Positions 8,048 to 15,059 of a DNA stretch of 20,060 nucleotides are shown here, one piece after another. This stretch comes from a virus. The notes below the pieces were generated by a model. It was not told the origin of the DNA and did no database searches. It worked only from the letters and a program-made list of their open reading frames with translations. Position numbers and translations under genes: made by a program. Positions within the stretch are counted from its first letter, which is position 1; the number at the start of each line of letters is the position of its first letter. Location: positions 1 through 20,060 of the IMG/VR virus record IMGVR_UViG_3300034071_002096; one strand, given 5' to 3'.

Positions 8048-11000
8048 CCCCACCCTCGACAGCGGGCTTACCCCCGCGCCGCCCGGCTTCGAAGGTAACG
8101 CGCCCGGCCTGCCACAGGTCGACCTGCCGCAGGTCGCGGCCGACCCCGCGCCGGAACCCGAACCGCTCGCCAACGTCACGGCGCCGCCGGTGATCGAGGT
8201 GGGCGTGCCGCCGGACCAGGCCACGCCCGGCACCGCCACGCCCGACGCAGCCACAGCCCCGCCTGTAGCGCCCGCGCCCGCGCCGGCCCCCGTGGCCACC
8301 CCCGCGCCCGAACCCGCACAGGCGGCGCCCGTAGGCGCGCCCGGCGACAGCTTCGGCCCGCCCGAGGGCGAGACGCAGGTGGCCGGCGGGCTGATGGAGC
8401 TGATCCAGCGCCTGAGCCGGGTCACGCCCGACAGCATGCCGCGCCCCCGCGCGCAGGACTTCCTCGACGTGACGCCCAGCGGGGCGCCCGCCCTGCGCGC
8501 TGCCTCGCAGCAAGAGGTGGACGACGTTTGGAAAATCCTGGGAACGAACCAGACCGGCCCCTTCAACGGCATCTCGATGCGGGGGCAATACATGCCCCAG
8601 GACACGCAGGCCTTCGTGGATGCCATCCGCCAGGCCAACCCGGACCTGTTCGCCGCCGCCGGCCGTGGCGTGCAGACGCGCGAGCAGATGGTGGCGGCGG
8701 CCGAGGCCATCGGGTTCGACGGCGCGGCGCGCATGCTGCTGGCCCGCAAGCCGGGCGAGACGTTCAACATCGAGGAACTGCTGGCCGCCGGCGCCGCGGT
8801 GCGCGTGGCGACGGACGAGCTGCGGAGAACGGCGCAGGCCGCCATGGCCGGCATGCGGTCGCCTGAGGCGCCGGAACTGCTCAGGCAGATGCAGTTCAAT
8901 CTGGCGTTCACCTCGGTGCTGGCGAACCAGGCCGACGGCGCCATGACCGAGAGCGGCCGCGCCCTGGGCGGCGCCCGGTTCATGCGCGATGTGCTCTCCG
9001 TGATCCCGACCGACAGCGCCGAGGTGGTGCGGCGCCTGGGCGCATCCGGCTCGCCCACCGACGCGCGCTCCATGATCGAGGCGATGGGTGGCGAGCAGCT
9101 GCTGCGCACCCAGGCCGCGCTGTGGGCGCAGATACCGGACGGCGCAGCCGCCGCGCGGTTCGCTCGGGCGAGCCTTGGCCGCCGGACGGTCGATGCGCTG
9201 ATCGAGGCCTACATCAACAGCCTCCTGGCGCAGCCGACCACGCACATCGTCAACATGATGGGGAATGCCTCCTACGGTCTGTGGTCGATCCCCGAGCGGT
9301 TCCTGGCCGGCGCAATCGGCACCGGCCGGACGTTCCTGCGCATCGGCGGCGACGAACAGGTCTACATGGGCGAGGCATGGGCCCAGGCGGCCGGCATGTA
9401 TCAGTCCCTGGGCGACGCCTTCCGGGCCGCCGGCCAGACCTGGCGCACCGGCGTGCCGGCCGACAAAATCAGCCAAATGGACGTGCTGCGCTATGACGCG
9501 ATCAGCGCCGAGAACCTGCAGCTGGGCGGCACGATGGCGCAGGCCATCGATCTCCTCGGCACCATCGTGGGCGACCCCCAGAGCATGGCCAGCGCGGCGC
9601 AGGCAGCGCAGCGCGGCATCGACCGCGGCGTTAATGCCGTGGGCACCGTGGCCCGCCTGCCCGGCCGAGCGCTGTTGACGGAAGACGCATTTTTCAAGAC
9701 GGTCGGCAACAACGGCGAATTGTGGGCCCAGGCCTACCGGCAGATGCAGCTGCTGATGCAGGACGGCATGAGCAAGGCCGACGCGGCGCTCGAGGTGGCG
9801 CGCATGCGGCAGCACCCGCCCGAGATGTGGGAGCGGTCGGCGACGGACGCCGCGCGCGCCATGACGTTCCAGCAGGAGCTGGGGCCCTACATGCAGCAGC
9901 TGGCCGCCGTGATGCAGCACCCGCTGCTCAAGGCGTTCGTTCCGTTCTTCACCACGCCGGTCAACGTCTACCGGGCGGCGCTGCACCGCACCCCCATGTC
10001 CGTGTTCCTCTCGCCGCAGGTGCGCTCCGACATTCTCGCCGGCGGCGCGCGCGCGGACATGGCGATGTCGCGCATCGCGCTGGGGTCGGTGGCCATGTAT
10101 TGGATCTACGGCCAGGTTGCCGACAGCATGGCAAACCCCGACTTCAGGATCACCGGCGGGCGCCCGGCCGATCGCGCTCTGGGCCAGTCGTGGGACCGCC
10201 AGGGCATCCAGCCCTACAGCTTCTGCGACCGGGTCGATGGTCAGTGGAAGTGTCATTCCTACGCCCGTGTCGATCCGCTCTCTGCGCTGGTCGGCATGGC
10301 CGCGGACATGGCGCAGCACGTCGCGGCGAACCCCACCGGCGAGGGGCTGGATGATCAGATCATCGGCATGGCGCTGGCCGGCGTGGTCGGGCTCTACGAC
10401 TACACGCTCGAGCAGCCCATGTCGCAGGCCATCAGTCAGATTGCGCAAATGCTGACCGAGCGCCAAGCCGCTGTCGGTGAGAGCCGCGCTGAGCGTGCTG
10501 CCGGGCTGCTGGCCGAGAAGCTTTCTCAGGTGATGTTCATGCCGTTGAGCGGCGGCGTTGTTGCCGGCGCAGTTGAGCGGGCCTTCTCTCCCGCTACGTC
10601 CAGCACGATGGCCGAGACGCCCGAGGTGGCGAACAGCAACCCGGTGCGGCGCGGCTTCGATCGTGCCTTGCAGCAGGCCCGCGGGCGCATCCCAGGCGAA
10701 AGCGACGACGTGGCGCCGCGCCTCAACATCTGGGGCGAGGTGGTGCAGCCGACCGAGGGCGGCGCGCTTCCGCTGTTCTGGCCCTTCCGCATGACCTCGG
10801 GCCGGGCCGACGCGCTCGAGGACCGGCTGATGGCGCTGGGCGGCGTGCTGACGCTGCCCGGCGACAAGTTCCCCAACACCAACGTGCGGCTGACGGCGAG
10901 CCAATACAACTGGATCATCCAGCGCATGAACGACGACGGCAGCGGCGGGCAGACCTTCCGCGAGCAGCTGGTCGACCTGGTGCAGGACAGTTCCTTCACG

Positions 11001-11174
11001 AACATGGACCCGAAGCAGCAGGCCGACACGATCCGGTTGATCCGCAGGACCAGGTGGGAGGCTGCCACGCGCGACGCCCTCGACAACTTCCCCGACCTCG
11101 ACCGCCGCGTGACCCGCGACCGGGAGTTCCGCGCCGTGACCGGGCGCAGCCCCCCGCCCGAGCAGGAGCCTTAG
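8037..11174 (+). CDS. Large ejection protein (T7 gp16-like position, LPD38-type candidate)
   Basis: The start at 8037 has a GAAGGCG motif about 10 nt upstream and overlaps the previous stop by 11 nt; an in-frame start at 7965 lies deep in the previous gene and was rejected. The 1045-residue product has a Pro/Ala-rich disordered N-terminus (about 10-110), a helical region, a QPTTHIVNMMGN motif at 399-410 typical of giant podoviral internal proteins, a HPLLKAFVPFFTTPVNVYRAAL segment from H628, and a hydrophobic helix at about 680-698. The HPLL...NVYR region recalls the large-polyvalent-protein domain LPD38, from memory. I see no lysozyme or transglycosylase motif. Its size and place suit the last protein of the ejection apparatus. 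The tail fibre gene starts 3 nt after its stop. Confidence 0.75.
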   Translation: MAVSPTLDSGLTPAPPGFEGNAPGLPQVDLPQVAADPAPEPEPLANVTAPPVIEVGVPPDQATPGTATPDAATAPPVAPAPAPAPVATPAPEPAQAAPVGAPGDSFGPPEGETQVAGGLMELIQRLSRVTPDSMPRPRAQDFLDVTPSGAPALRAASQQEVDDVWKILGTNQTGPFNGISMRGQYMPQDTQAFVDAIRQANPDLFAAAGRGVQTREQMVAAAEAIGFDGAARMLLARKPGETFNIEELLAAGAAVRVATDELRRTAQAAMAGMRSPEAPELLRQMQFNLAFTSVLANQADGAMTESGRALGGARFMRDVLSVIPTDSAEVVRRLGASGSPTDARSMIEAMGGEQLLRTQAALWAQIPDGAAAARFARASLGRRTVDALIEAYINSLLAQPTTHIVNMMGNASYGLWSIPERFLAGAIGTGRTFLRIGGDEQVYMGEAWAQAAGMYQSLGDAFRAAGQTWRTGVPADKISQMDVLRYDAISAENLQLGGTMAQAIDLLGTIVGDPQSMASAAQAAQRGIDRGVNAVGTVARLPGRALLTEDAFFKTVGNNGELWAQAYRQMQLLMQDGMSKADAALEVARMRQHPPEMWERSATDAARAMTFQQELGPYMQQLAAVMQHPLLKAFVPFFTTPVNVYRAALHRTPMSVFLSPQVRSDILAGGARADMAMSRIALGSVAMYWIYGQVADSMANPDFRITGGRPADRALGQSWDRQGIQPYSFCDRVDGQWKCHSYARVDPLSALVGMAADMAQHVAANPTGEGLDDQIIGMALAGVVGLYDYTLEQPMSQAISQIAQMLTERQAAVGESRAERAAGLLAEKLSQVMFMPLSGGVVAGAVERAFSPATSSTMAETPEVANSNPVRRGFDRALQQARGRIPGESDDVAPRLNIWGEVVQPTEGGALPLFWPFRMTSGRADALEDRLMALGGVLTLPGDKFPNTNVRLTASQYNWIIQRMNDDGSGGQTFREQLVDLVQDSSFTNMDPKQQADTIRLIRRTRWEAATRDALDNFPDLDRRVTRDREFRAVTGRSPPPEQEP

Positions 11175-11177
11175 GCC

Positions 11178-12695
11178 ATGACCATCAGCACCACCGCCAC
11201 CCGTGTCGACTATGCCGGCGACGGCACCACCACCGCCTTCCCGGTGCCGTTCCAATTCTTCGGCCCCGGCGAGATCGAGGTGATCGAGCGCAGCGCCACC
11301 GGCGTGGAGACGGTGCGCGCGCTGGGCACACACTACACCGTGGCCGGCGGCAACGGCGCTACCGGCACCGTCACCGCCACCGCGGCGCCCGCCACCGGCG
11401 TGGTCTGGACCATCCGCCGCGCCACGCTGCGCACGCAGCCGCTGATACTGACGCCCGATGGCGGCCTGCCCGCCAAGGCGCTGGAGCAGCGGCTCGACCG
11501 GCAGATGGCCGTGGTGCAGGAGCAGGATGAGATACTGGGCCGCGCGCTGCGCTTCCCGCGCACCGATGGTGCGGTAAGCCCCGAGCTGCTTTCCGCCCTG
11601 GTGCGCGCCGGCAAGGTGCTGGGCTTCGGTTCTTCCGGCGAACCGGCGCTGCTGACCATCACCGGCGGCGTGGTGACTTCCTACGCGCAGTGGGGCGGCA
11701 CCGCCGGTGGCACCGCCAACGCGCGCACGCTGACGCCCAGCCCCGCCGTGGGCGCCTATGCCGCCGGCCTGGCGCTGGAGTTCCTGAACGGCGCCGCCGC
11801 CAACACCGGCGCCGCCACGATTGCGGTTTCGGGCCTGGCCGCGCAATCGGTCCTGCGGCCCGATGGCTCGGCGCTGAGCGCCGGCGACATGCCCTCGGGC
11901 GCGCTGCTGATGATCCGGCACGACGGCACCGCATTCCGGCTGGCCAACCTGCTGGCGGTGGCGAACGCGGCAACCGAAAGCGCCGCCGGCATCGCCGAGA
12001 TCGCAACGCAGGCCGAGGCCAACACCGGCACCGATGACGCGCGGTTCATGACGCCGCTGAAGGCCGCGCGCCGCCGGGCGCCGAGCCTGGCGCAGGCCAG
12101 CGGCTACACCGTGGTGGCCGCCGACAACGGCCGGCTCATCCGCGCCACCGGCACCTGGGTGCTGGCGCTCACCGCCGCCGCCACGCTCGGCGACGGCTTC
12201 ACCGTGCGGGTGCGCAACGTCAGCACCGGCGTGATCACCGTGGACCCGAACGGAGCCGAGACGGTGAACGGCGCCGCCACGCTGGTGCTGCCGGCCGGCG
12301 CCACCGCCACGCTGGAATGCGACGGCACCGGCTGGGTCACCAGCGCGCTCTACATCCCGCCGCTGATCTTTGACAGCGGCAACCAGGTCGGCACGGCGGG
12401 CGGGTTGCTGACGCTGGCCCACGGGTTGCCGACCATGCCGCTGACCTTCGAGGCCTTCATGGTCTGCTCGACCGCCGAGCAGAACTGGGCAGTCAATGAT
12501 GTGGTGCCCTTCGGCGCCAGCTATTTGGACTTCACCGGAGCCAATCACGCCGGCTGGGCCATCTATGCTGATGCGACGAATGTTTATGTCCGCTTTCACT
12601 CGGCCACGGTGTTCCCTGTTCTCATCAACAAGAACACGGGCGTGGTGTTTGCGCCGACGCTGGGAAGCTGGCGCTTCCGTGTGAGGGCATCGTGA
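11178..12695 (+). CDS. Tail fibre protein with T7 gp17-like N-terminus
   Basis: The 505-residue product starts with a clear T7 gp17-like attachment domain: VDYAGDGTTTAFPVPFQFF at residues 10-28, then a GTHYTV turn and a helix with KALEQRLDRQMAVVQEQ at about 99-115. A second module at 265-297 (ATESAAGIAEIATQAEANTG and RFMTPLKAA) matches the repeat found in many phage tail fibres. The C-terminal 100 residues (about 405-505) are aromatic- and Asn-rich and probably form the receptor-binding tip. The DNA for this tip, about 12470-12660, looks AT-richer than the rest of the gene. The start has CAGGAG about 13 nt upstream. The stop overlaps the GTG start of the next ORF (GTGA). Confidence 0.88.
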   Translation: MTISTTATRVDYAGDGTTTAFPVPFQFFGPGEIEVIERSATGVETVRALGTHYTVAGGNGATGTVTATAAPATGVVWTIRRATLRTQPLILTPDGGLPAKALEQRLDRQMAVVQEQDEILGRALRFPRTDGAVSPELLSALVRAGKVLGFGSSGEPALLTITGGVVTSYAQWGGTAGGTANARTLTPSPAVGAYAAGLALEFLNGAAANTGAATIAVSGLAAQSVLRPDGSALSAGDMPSGALLMIRHDGTAFRLANLLAVANAATESAAGIAEIATQAEANTGTDDARFMTPLKAARRRAPSLAQASGYTVVAADNGRLIRATGTWVLALTAAATLGDGFTVRVRNVSTGVITVDPNGAETVNGAATLVLPAGATATLECDGTGWVTSALYIPPLIFDSGNQVGTAGGLLTLAHGLPTMPLTFEAFMVCSTAEQNWAVNDVVPFGASYLDFTGANHAGWAIYADATNVYVRFHSATVFPVLINKNTGVVFAPTLGSWRFRVRAS

Positions 12696-13048
12696 CCGCG
12701 CGCTACTATCGCAGCGCGGCCGGCGCCTATCTGGGCGCCTTTGTTGGCGCGGCGCCGCCCGGCGAGGCCATCGAGGTGCCGGCGCCGCCGCAGGATGCGC
12801 GCGCCACATGGAACGGCAGCGCCTGGGTGGAGCCGCCGCCGCCGCCCGCGCTGGTGCCGCTGGCCGTGGTGCTGACCAGGGTGATTGTCCTGGGCGGCCT
12901 CACCCCGCTGCTGGCCGCGTTGCAGGCAGCGCCCGACGCGGCCGCGCTGCTGCTGACTTTGCGCGAAGGCATCTATGCGGATGACCCGCAGGCCCGCGCG
13001 CTGCTGACGCTTGCCGGCCTCAACCCCGACCAGGTGCTTGCGCCATGA
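12692..13048 (+). CDS. Small fibre-associated protein of unknown function
   Basis: The 118-residue product begins at a GTG that overlaps the tail fibre stop (GTGA), which fixes the start by coupling. The N-terminal half (ARYYRSAAGAYLGAF, then a Pro-rich stretch and an ATWNGSAWVEPPPPPA segment) resembles short proteins encoded just after tail fibres, some of which act in fibre assembly or as C-terminal caps. The second half is a hydrophobic then helical segment (VVLTRVIVLGG, LLAALQAAPDAAALLLTLREG). No family is assigned with certainty. The end overlaps the next start by 4 nt (ATGA at 13045). Confidence 0.65.
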   Translation: MTARYYRSAAGAYLGAFVGAAPPGEAIEVPAPPQDARATWNGSAWVEPPPPPALVPLAVVLTRVIVLGGLTPLLAALQAAPDAAALLLTLREGIYADDPQARALLTLAGLNPDQVLAP

Positions 13049-13260
13049 GCAACGACAACGCGATGATCGATGCCGAGAAAAAGGACCTAGCCGTGCACGC
13101 GGAGCTATGCGCCCAGCGATACGACCGCGTGGACCGACGCCTGAAGCGCATCGAGCACATGCTGTATGTGCTGATCGGCGGCATGCTGGGCACCGCCGCG
13201 CTGCTGAAGGTGGAGGTGGCGCCGATCCTGGCCGCCCTGGCCCAGGCCGCGTTGAAATGA
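13045..13260 (+). CDS. Small single-span membrane protein, lysis-cassette neighbour
   Basis: The 71-residue product has a charged N-terminal helix (residues 1-36, with KKDLAVHAELCAQRYDRVDRRLKRIE) and one hydrophobic segment (MLYVLIGGMLGTAALL at about 37-52) followed by a short amphipathic tail. It lies directly before the holin and overlaps it by ATGA at 13257, and overlaps the previous ORF by ATGA at 13045. Small proteins of this shape are common beside phage holins and could assist or regulate lysis. I do not recognise a family, and no lipobox or spanin pair is visible. Confidence 0.65.
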   Translation: MSNDNAMIDAEKKDLAVHAELCAQRYDRVDRRLKRIEHMLYVLIGGMLGTAALLKVEVAPILAALAQAALK

Positions 13261-13655
13261 TCGCCGCCCTGCTGCCCGCGCTGTTCCCGATCCTGGGTGA
13301 CGCGCTGAAGCGCATCTTCCCCGACCCCGAGCAGGCGGCGAAGGCGCAGATGGAACTGCAAATGGAGATGCTGCGGCGCAGCGCCGAGCTCGAGCACGCC
13401 GCGGCCAGCATCGTGAAGGCGGAGGCCGAGAGCGAGCACTGGCTGACCGCCTCCTGGCGGCCCATCCTGATGCTGACCTTCGGGTGCCTGATCGTGGCGC
13501 GGTGGCTGGGCTACAGCGCGCCGGGGCTGAGCGAGGGCGAGGTGCTCAAGTTGTGGTCCATCGTCGAGCTTGGCATCGGCGGCTACGTCATTGGCCGAAG
13601 CGCCGAGAAGATCGTGCCGCAGGTGGCCTCCGCGCTCGCACCAGCACGCCGATGA
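13257..13655 (+). CDS. Holin, three-helix family (GTA_holin_3TM-like)
   Basis: Starting from the ATG at 13257, which overlaps the previous stop, the product is 132 residues; a longer in-frame reading from 13011 lacks family resemblance and overlaps two genes. The C-terminal half is characteristic: AEAESEHWLTASWRPI, a hydrophobic LMLTFGCLIVARWLGYSAP segment, then LSEGEVLKLWSIVELGIGGYVIGRS. This matches the Pfam family of three-transmembrane holins first described in the Rhodobacter gene transfer agent. The first hydrophobic stretch is the N-terminus (MIAALLPALFPILGDAL) and a coiled charged segment (EQAAKAQMELQMEMLRRSAELE) follows. The holin would permeabilise the inner membrane at lysis. No endolysin gene is recognisable in the window, so it must be elsewhere. 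This is the last confident gene of the plus-strand operon. Confidence 0.88.
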   Translation: MIAALLPALFPILGDALKRIFPDPEQAAKAQMELQMEMLRRSAELEHAAASIVKAEAESEHWLTASWRPILMLTFGCLIVARWLGYSAPGLSEGEVLKLWSIVELGIGGYVIGRSAEKIVPQVASALAPARR

Positions 13656-13758
13656 TGCCGGCGGCGGTAAGCACCGCCCCGGCGGCCCAGCGCCGCCACG
13701 TCCCGGCCCAATAGGCGGCCAGGATCACGGCGGAGGTGGTCAGGAACCAGAGGATCAC
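13588..13758 (-). CDS. Possible small two-span membrane protein, convergent with the holin
   Basis: A minus-strand ORF of 56 codons starts with GTG at 13758 and ends inside the antisense of the holin C-terminus. The first 43 residues read as two hydrophobic helices separated by WRRW: ILWFLTTSAVILAAYWAG and WAAGAVLTAAGIIGVLV, followed by an Arg-rich tail. The GTG overlaps the stop of a 17-codon ORF (GTGA). Membrane-like translations can arise by chance in GC-rich DNA, so this is only a candidate. About 103 nt of it lie outside the holin gene. Confidence 0.3.
   Translation of the reverse strand: MILWFLTTSAVILAAYWAGTWRRWAAGAVLTAAGIIGVLVRARRPPAARSSRRFGQ
13663..13678 (+). terminator. Weak hairpin after the holin stop
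   Basis: A perfect 6-bp inverted repeat (GGCGGT / ACCGCC) with loop AAGC begins 8 nt after the holin stop. There is no T-tract behind it, so it is not a classical intrinsic terminator; it could still pause or stabilise the end of the late transcript. Confidence 0.25.
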
Positions 13759-13808
13759 GCGCCTTTTACCGGCATTCGAGCGGCAATGACTTCCGGCGCA
13801 TCATTCAT
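13755..13808 (-). CDS. Possible 17-residue leader ORF coupled to the membrane ORF
   Basis: The reading MNDAPEVIAARMPVKGA begins at 13808, with a GAGGAAGG-like purine stretch roughly 13 nt upstream. Its TGA overlaps the GTG of the 56-codon ORF. It is too short for any homology judgement and is listed because the coupled layout repeats the style of the rest of this genome. Confidence 0.2.
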   Translation of the reverse strand: MNDAPEVIAARMPVKGA

Positions 13809-13848
13809 TTCCCAGGCCCTTCCTCGCTTTCCGGCCGAAGGCGCCCCG

Positions 13849-13895
13849 CCTTGACACGGTAGGGGTCACAGGTTCGATCCCTGTCGCGCCCACCA
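13849..13895 (+). other. attP core: 3' half of a tRNA-Val(GAC) gene
   Basis: The segment contains the anticodon loop TTGACAC (anticodon GAC at 13853-13855), a 3' anticodon strand GGTAG, a variable loop, a T arm with stem ACAGG/CCTGT around TTCGATC, the 3' acceptor strand CGCGCCC, discriminator A and an encoded CCA at 13893-13895. The matching 5' half (acceptor GGGCGCG and D arm) is absent: the sequence to the left is unrelated and the 5' anticodon strand pairs poorly. This is the usual arrangement in which a tyrosine integrase targets a tRNA gene and the phage carries the 3' part so that the host tRNA is restored. The integrase gene ends 124 nt away. Phage genes on both sides indicate an uncut attP, not a prophage end. 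Confidence 0.85.
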
Positions 13896-13898
13896 TCA

Positions 13899-13915
13899 CT
13901 TTCCAATCTTTCCAA
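13899..13915. repeat. Direct repeat CTTTCCAA x2 beside the attachment core
   Basis: Two perfect 8-nt copies start at 13899 and 13908, 9 nt apart, immediately beyond the tRNA CCA and on the integrase side. Position and spacing are compatible with integrase or excisionase arm sites, but two copies are weak evidence. Confidence 0.3.
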
Positions 13916-13921
13916 CGGGTT

Positions 13922-13941
13922 GCGGCGCGTCCAGGCGCCGC
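13922..13941 (-). terminator. GC hairpin between attP and the integrase stop
   Basis: GCGGCGC and GCGCCGC form a perfect 7-bp stem with a 6-nt loop. It lies about 78 nt beyond the integrase stop on the transcript of the early operon. No U-tract follows on either strand, so intrinsic termination is doubtful. The remainder of 13896-14018 shows no credible gene. Confidence 0.25.
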
Positions 13942-14018
13942 TTGGCCGCCGCTGGCGGGAACGGATCGTGCCATTCCGGGCCAGAACGTGACAGCAACAC
14001 CCGGCAAATGACCGGCAG

Positions 14019-15059
14019 TCATCCCACCCGCCTCCGTTCCGCCGCCACGTGCGCCGCGCTCAGGGCCACATAGCGCTGCACCATCCGCGGGCTTTGCCAC
14101 CCGAACAGCTGCATCAGGGTTGGCACGCTCATGCCGTTCATCACCGCCCAGCTGGCCGCGTGGTGCCGCCAGTCGTGCAGCCGGAACGCCTCGATCCCGG
14201 CCCGCCGGCAGGCCGTGGCGTGCGCCTTCGCCAGCGGGTTGCCACCCTCGCCCCGCGTGTCGCGGTAGGGCGCGCGCCGGGCGCTGAGGAACACGTGCGC
14301 GTCGGGCGCCGGCAGGGCCGCTCCGAACCGCGCCCGCCGGATGCGCCCCAGCATCACCTTCATGGCCGCCGTCAACGGCACGGACCGGCCCTTGCGCGTC
14401 TTGGTCTGCGCCATGGGGAAGTGCACCTGCCCGCCGCCGGCAAGGTCCACGTGCCGCCAGGTCAGCCGCAGCGCCTCCTGGGTGCGGCACCCGGTCGAGC
14501 ACAGGAACCGCGCCACGTCACGCGCGGGGCGGCTGTAGGAGCGCAACAGGCGGCGTTCCTCGGCTCTGGTCAGGTGGCGCTGTATCTCGTTCGTGTAGAC
14601 CATCGGCGCGATCTTGGGGGTGCGGATGCCGCGCGCGTCGCAGAAGCGGTTCAGCGCGGCCCGCAGCGTGACGCGGAAGCGGTCTGTGGTGGCGGGGGCA
14701 AGGCCGGCGCAGCGCATCCGGCAGAACGCTTCCCAGGCCGCGGCGGCTTCGCCTATGGCGCGGTCGCCGATGAACTCGCCAAGCTGCTCGATCCGCCAGA
14801 GATCACCCGCAGCGTGGCCTTCCGGCCGGTCGCGGTAGCCGGCGAGGGCTTCGAGGATGGGGGCGCGGCGGGCCGCGGCTTCCGGCCCTTCGCGCAATTC
14901 GCCGACGATGCGGTGTTCTTCTGCGCGAGCCGCATCTTCCGCGTCTCGGCGAGAAACGCATCCCGTGCTGAACTCCGGGACCGCGACCTTCTGTCGGCCC
15001 CAGCGGATGACGCCGGCGGCATACCAGATGCGGCCCCGGCGGCGGAGGGAGAGTGACAT
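14019..15059 (-). CDS. int: Tyrosine recombinase integrase
   Basis: The start at 15059 is supported by GGAGG about 8 nt upstream (TGGAGGCGCTGCG); an in-frame ATG at 15215 would add 52 low-complexity residues that are the shadow of the HTH gene. The product is 346 residues, a normal phage integrase length. The catalytic set is complete: R192 in STGCRTQEALRL, K223 in the TRKGRSVPL hairpin, H295 and R298 in LHDWRHH, W321 at the His/Trp position in LFGWQS, and nucleophile Y330 in MVQRYVAL. Residues 75-160 form the core-binding domain. It would recombine the adjacent tRNA-Val attP with the host gene. It is the last gene of the early operon, and its coding region is overlapped for 307 nt by the HTH ORF in another frame. 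Confidence 0.93.
   Translation of the reverse strand: MSLSLRRRGRIWYAAGVIRWGRQKVAVPEFSTGCVSRRDAEDAARAEEHRIVGELREGPEAAARRAPILEALAGYRDRPEGHAAGDLWRIEQLGEFIGDRAIGEAAAAWEAFCRMRCAGLAPATTDRFRVTLRAALNRFCDARGIRTPKIAPMVYTNEIQRHLTRAEERRLLRSYSRPARDVARFLCSTGCRTQEALRLTWRHVDLAGGGQVHFPMAQTKTRKGRSVPLTAAMKVMLGRIRRARFGAALPAPDAHVFLSARRAPYRDTRGEGGNPLAKAHATACRRAGIEAFRLHDWRHHAASWAVMNGMSVPTLMQLFGWQSPRMVQRYVALSAAHVAAERRRVG

Noticed and set aside
8200-8340. A tandem nucleotide repeat or CRISPR-like pattern in the Pro/Ala-coding stretch
   Set aside because: The periodicity comes from Pro-Ala codons in a disordered linker; units are irregular and there are no spacers.
7932-12809. A 1625-codon open frame on the minus strand opposite the ejection protein and tail fibre genes
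   Set aside because: Its translation is His/Arg/Gly-rich without domain order, and it is antisense to well-supported coupled genes; long antisense frames are expected in DNA of this GC content.
13849-13895. A functional tRNA gene
   Set aside because: Only the 3' half is present; the 5' acceptor strand and D arm are missing, so it is an attachment core rather than an expressed tRNA.
13849-13895. Prophage end (attL or attR) adjoining host DNA
   Set aside because: Holin and late genes lie to the left and integrase with early phage genes to the right; no host gene or 5' tRNA half is seen.
13801-14502. A minus-strand frame whose end reads GATGIEPVTPTV
   Set aside because: That peptide is the reverse-strand translation of the tRNA-Val 3' half and is a known type of misannotation; the rest is the out-of-frame integrase.
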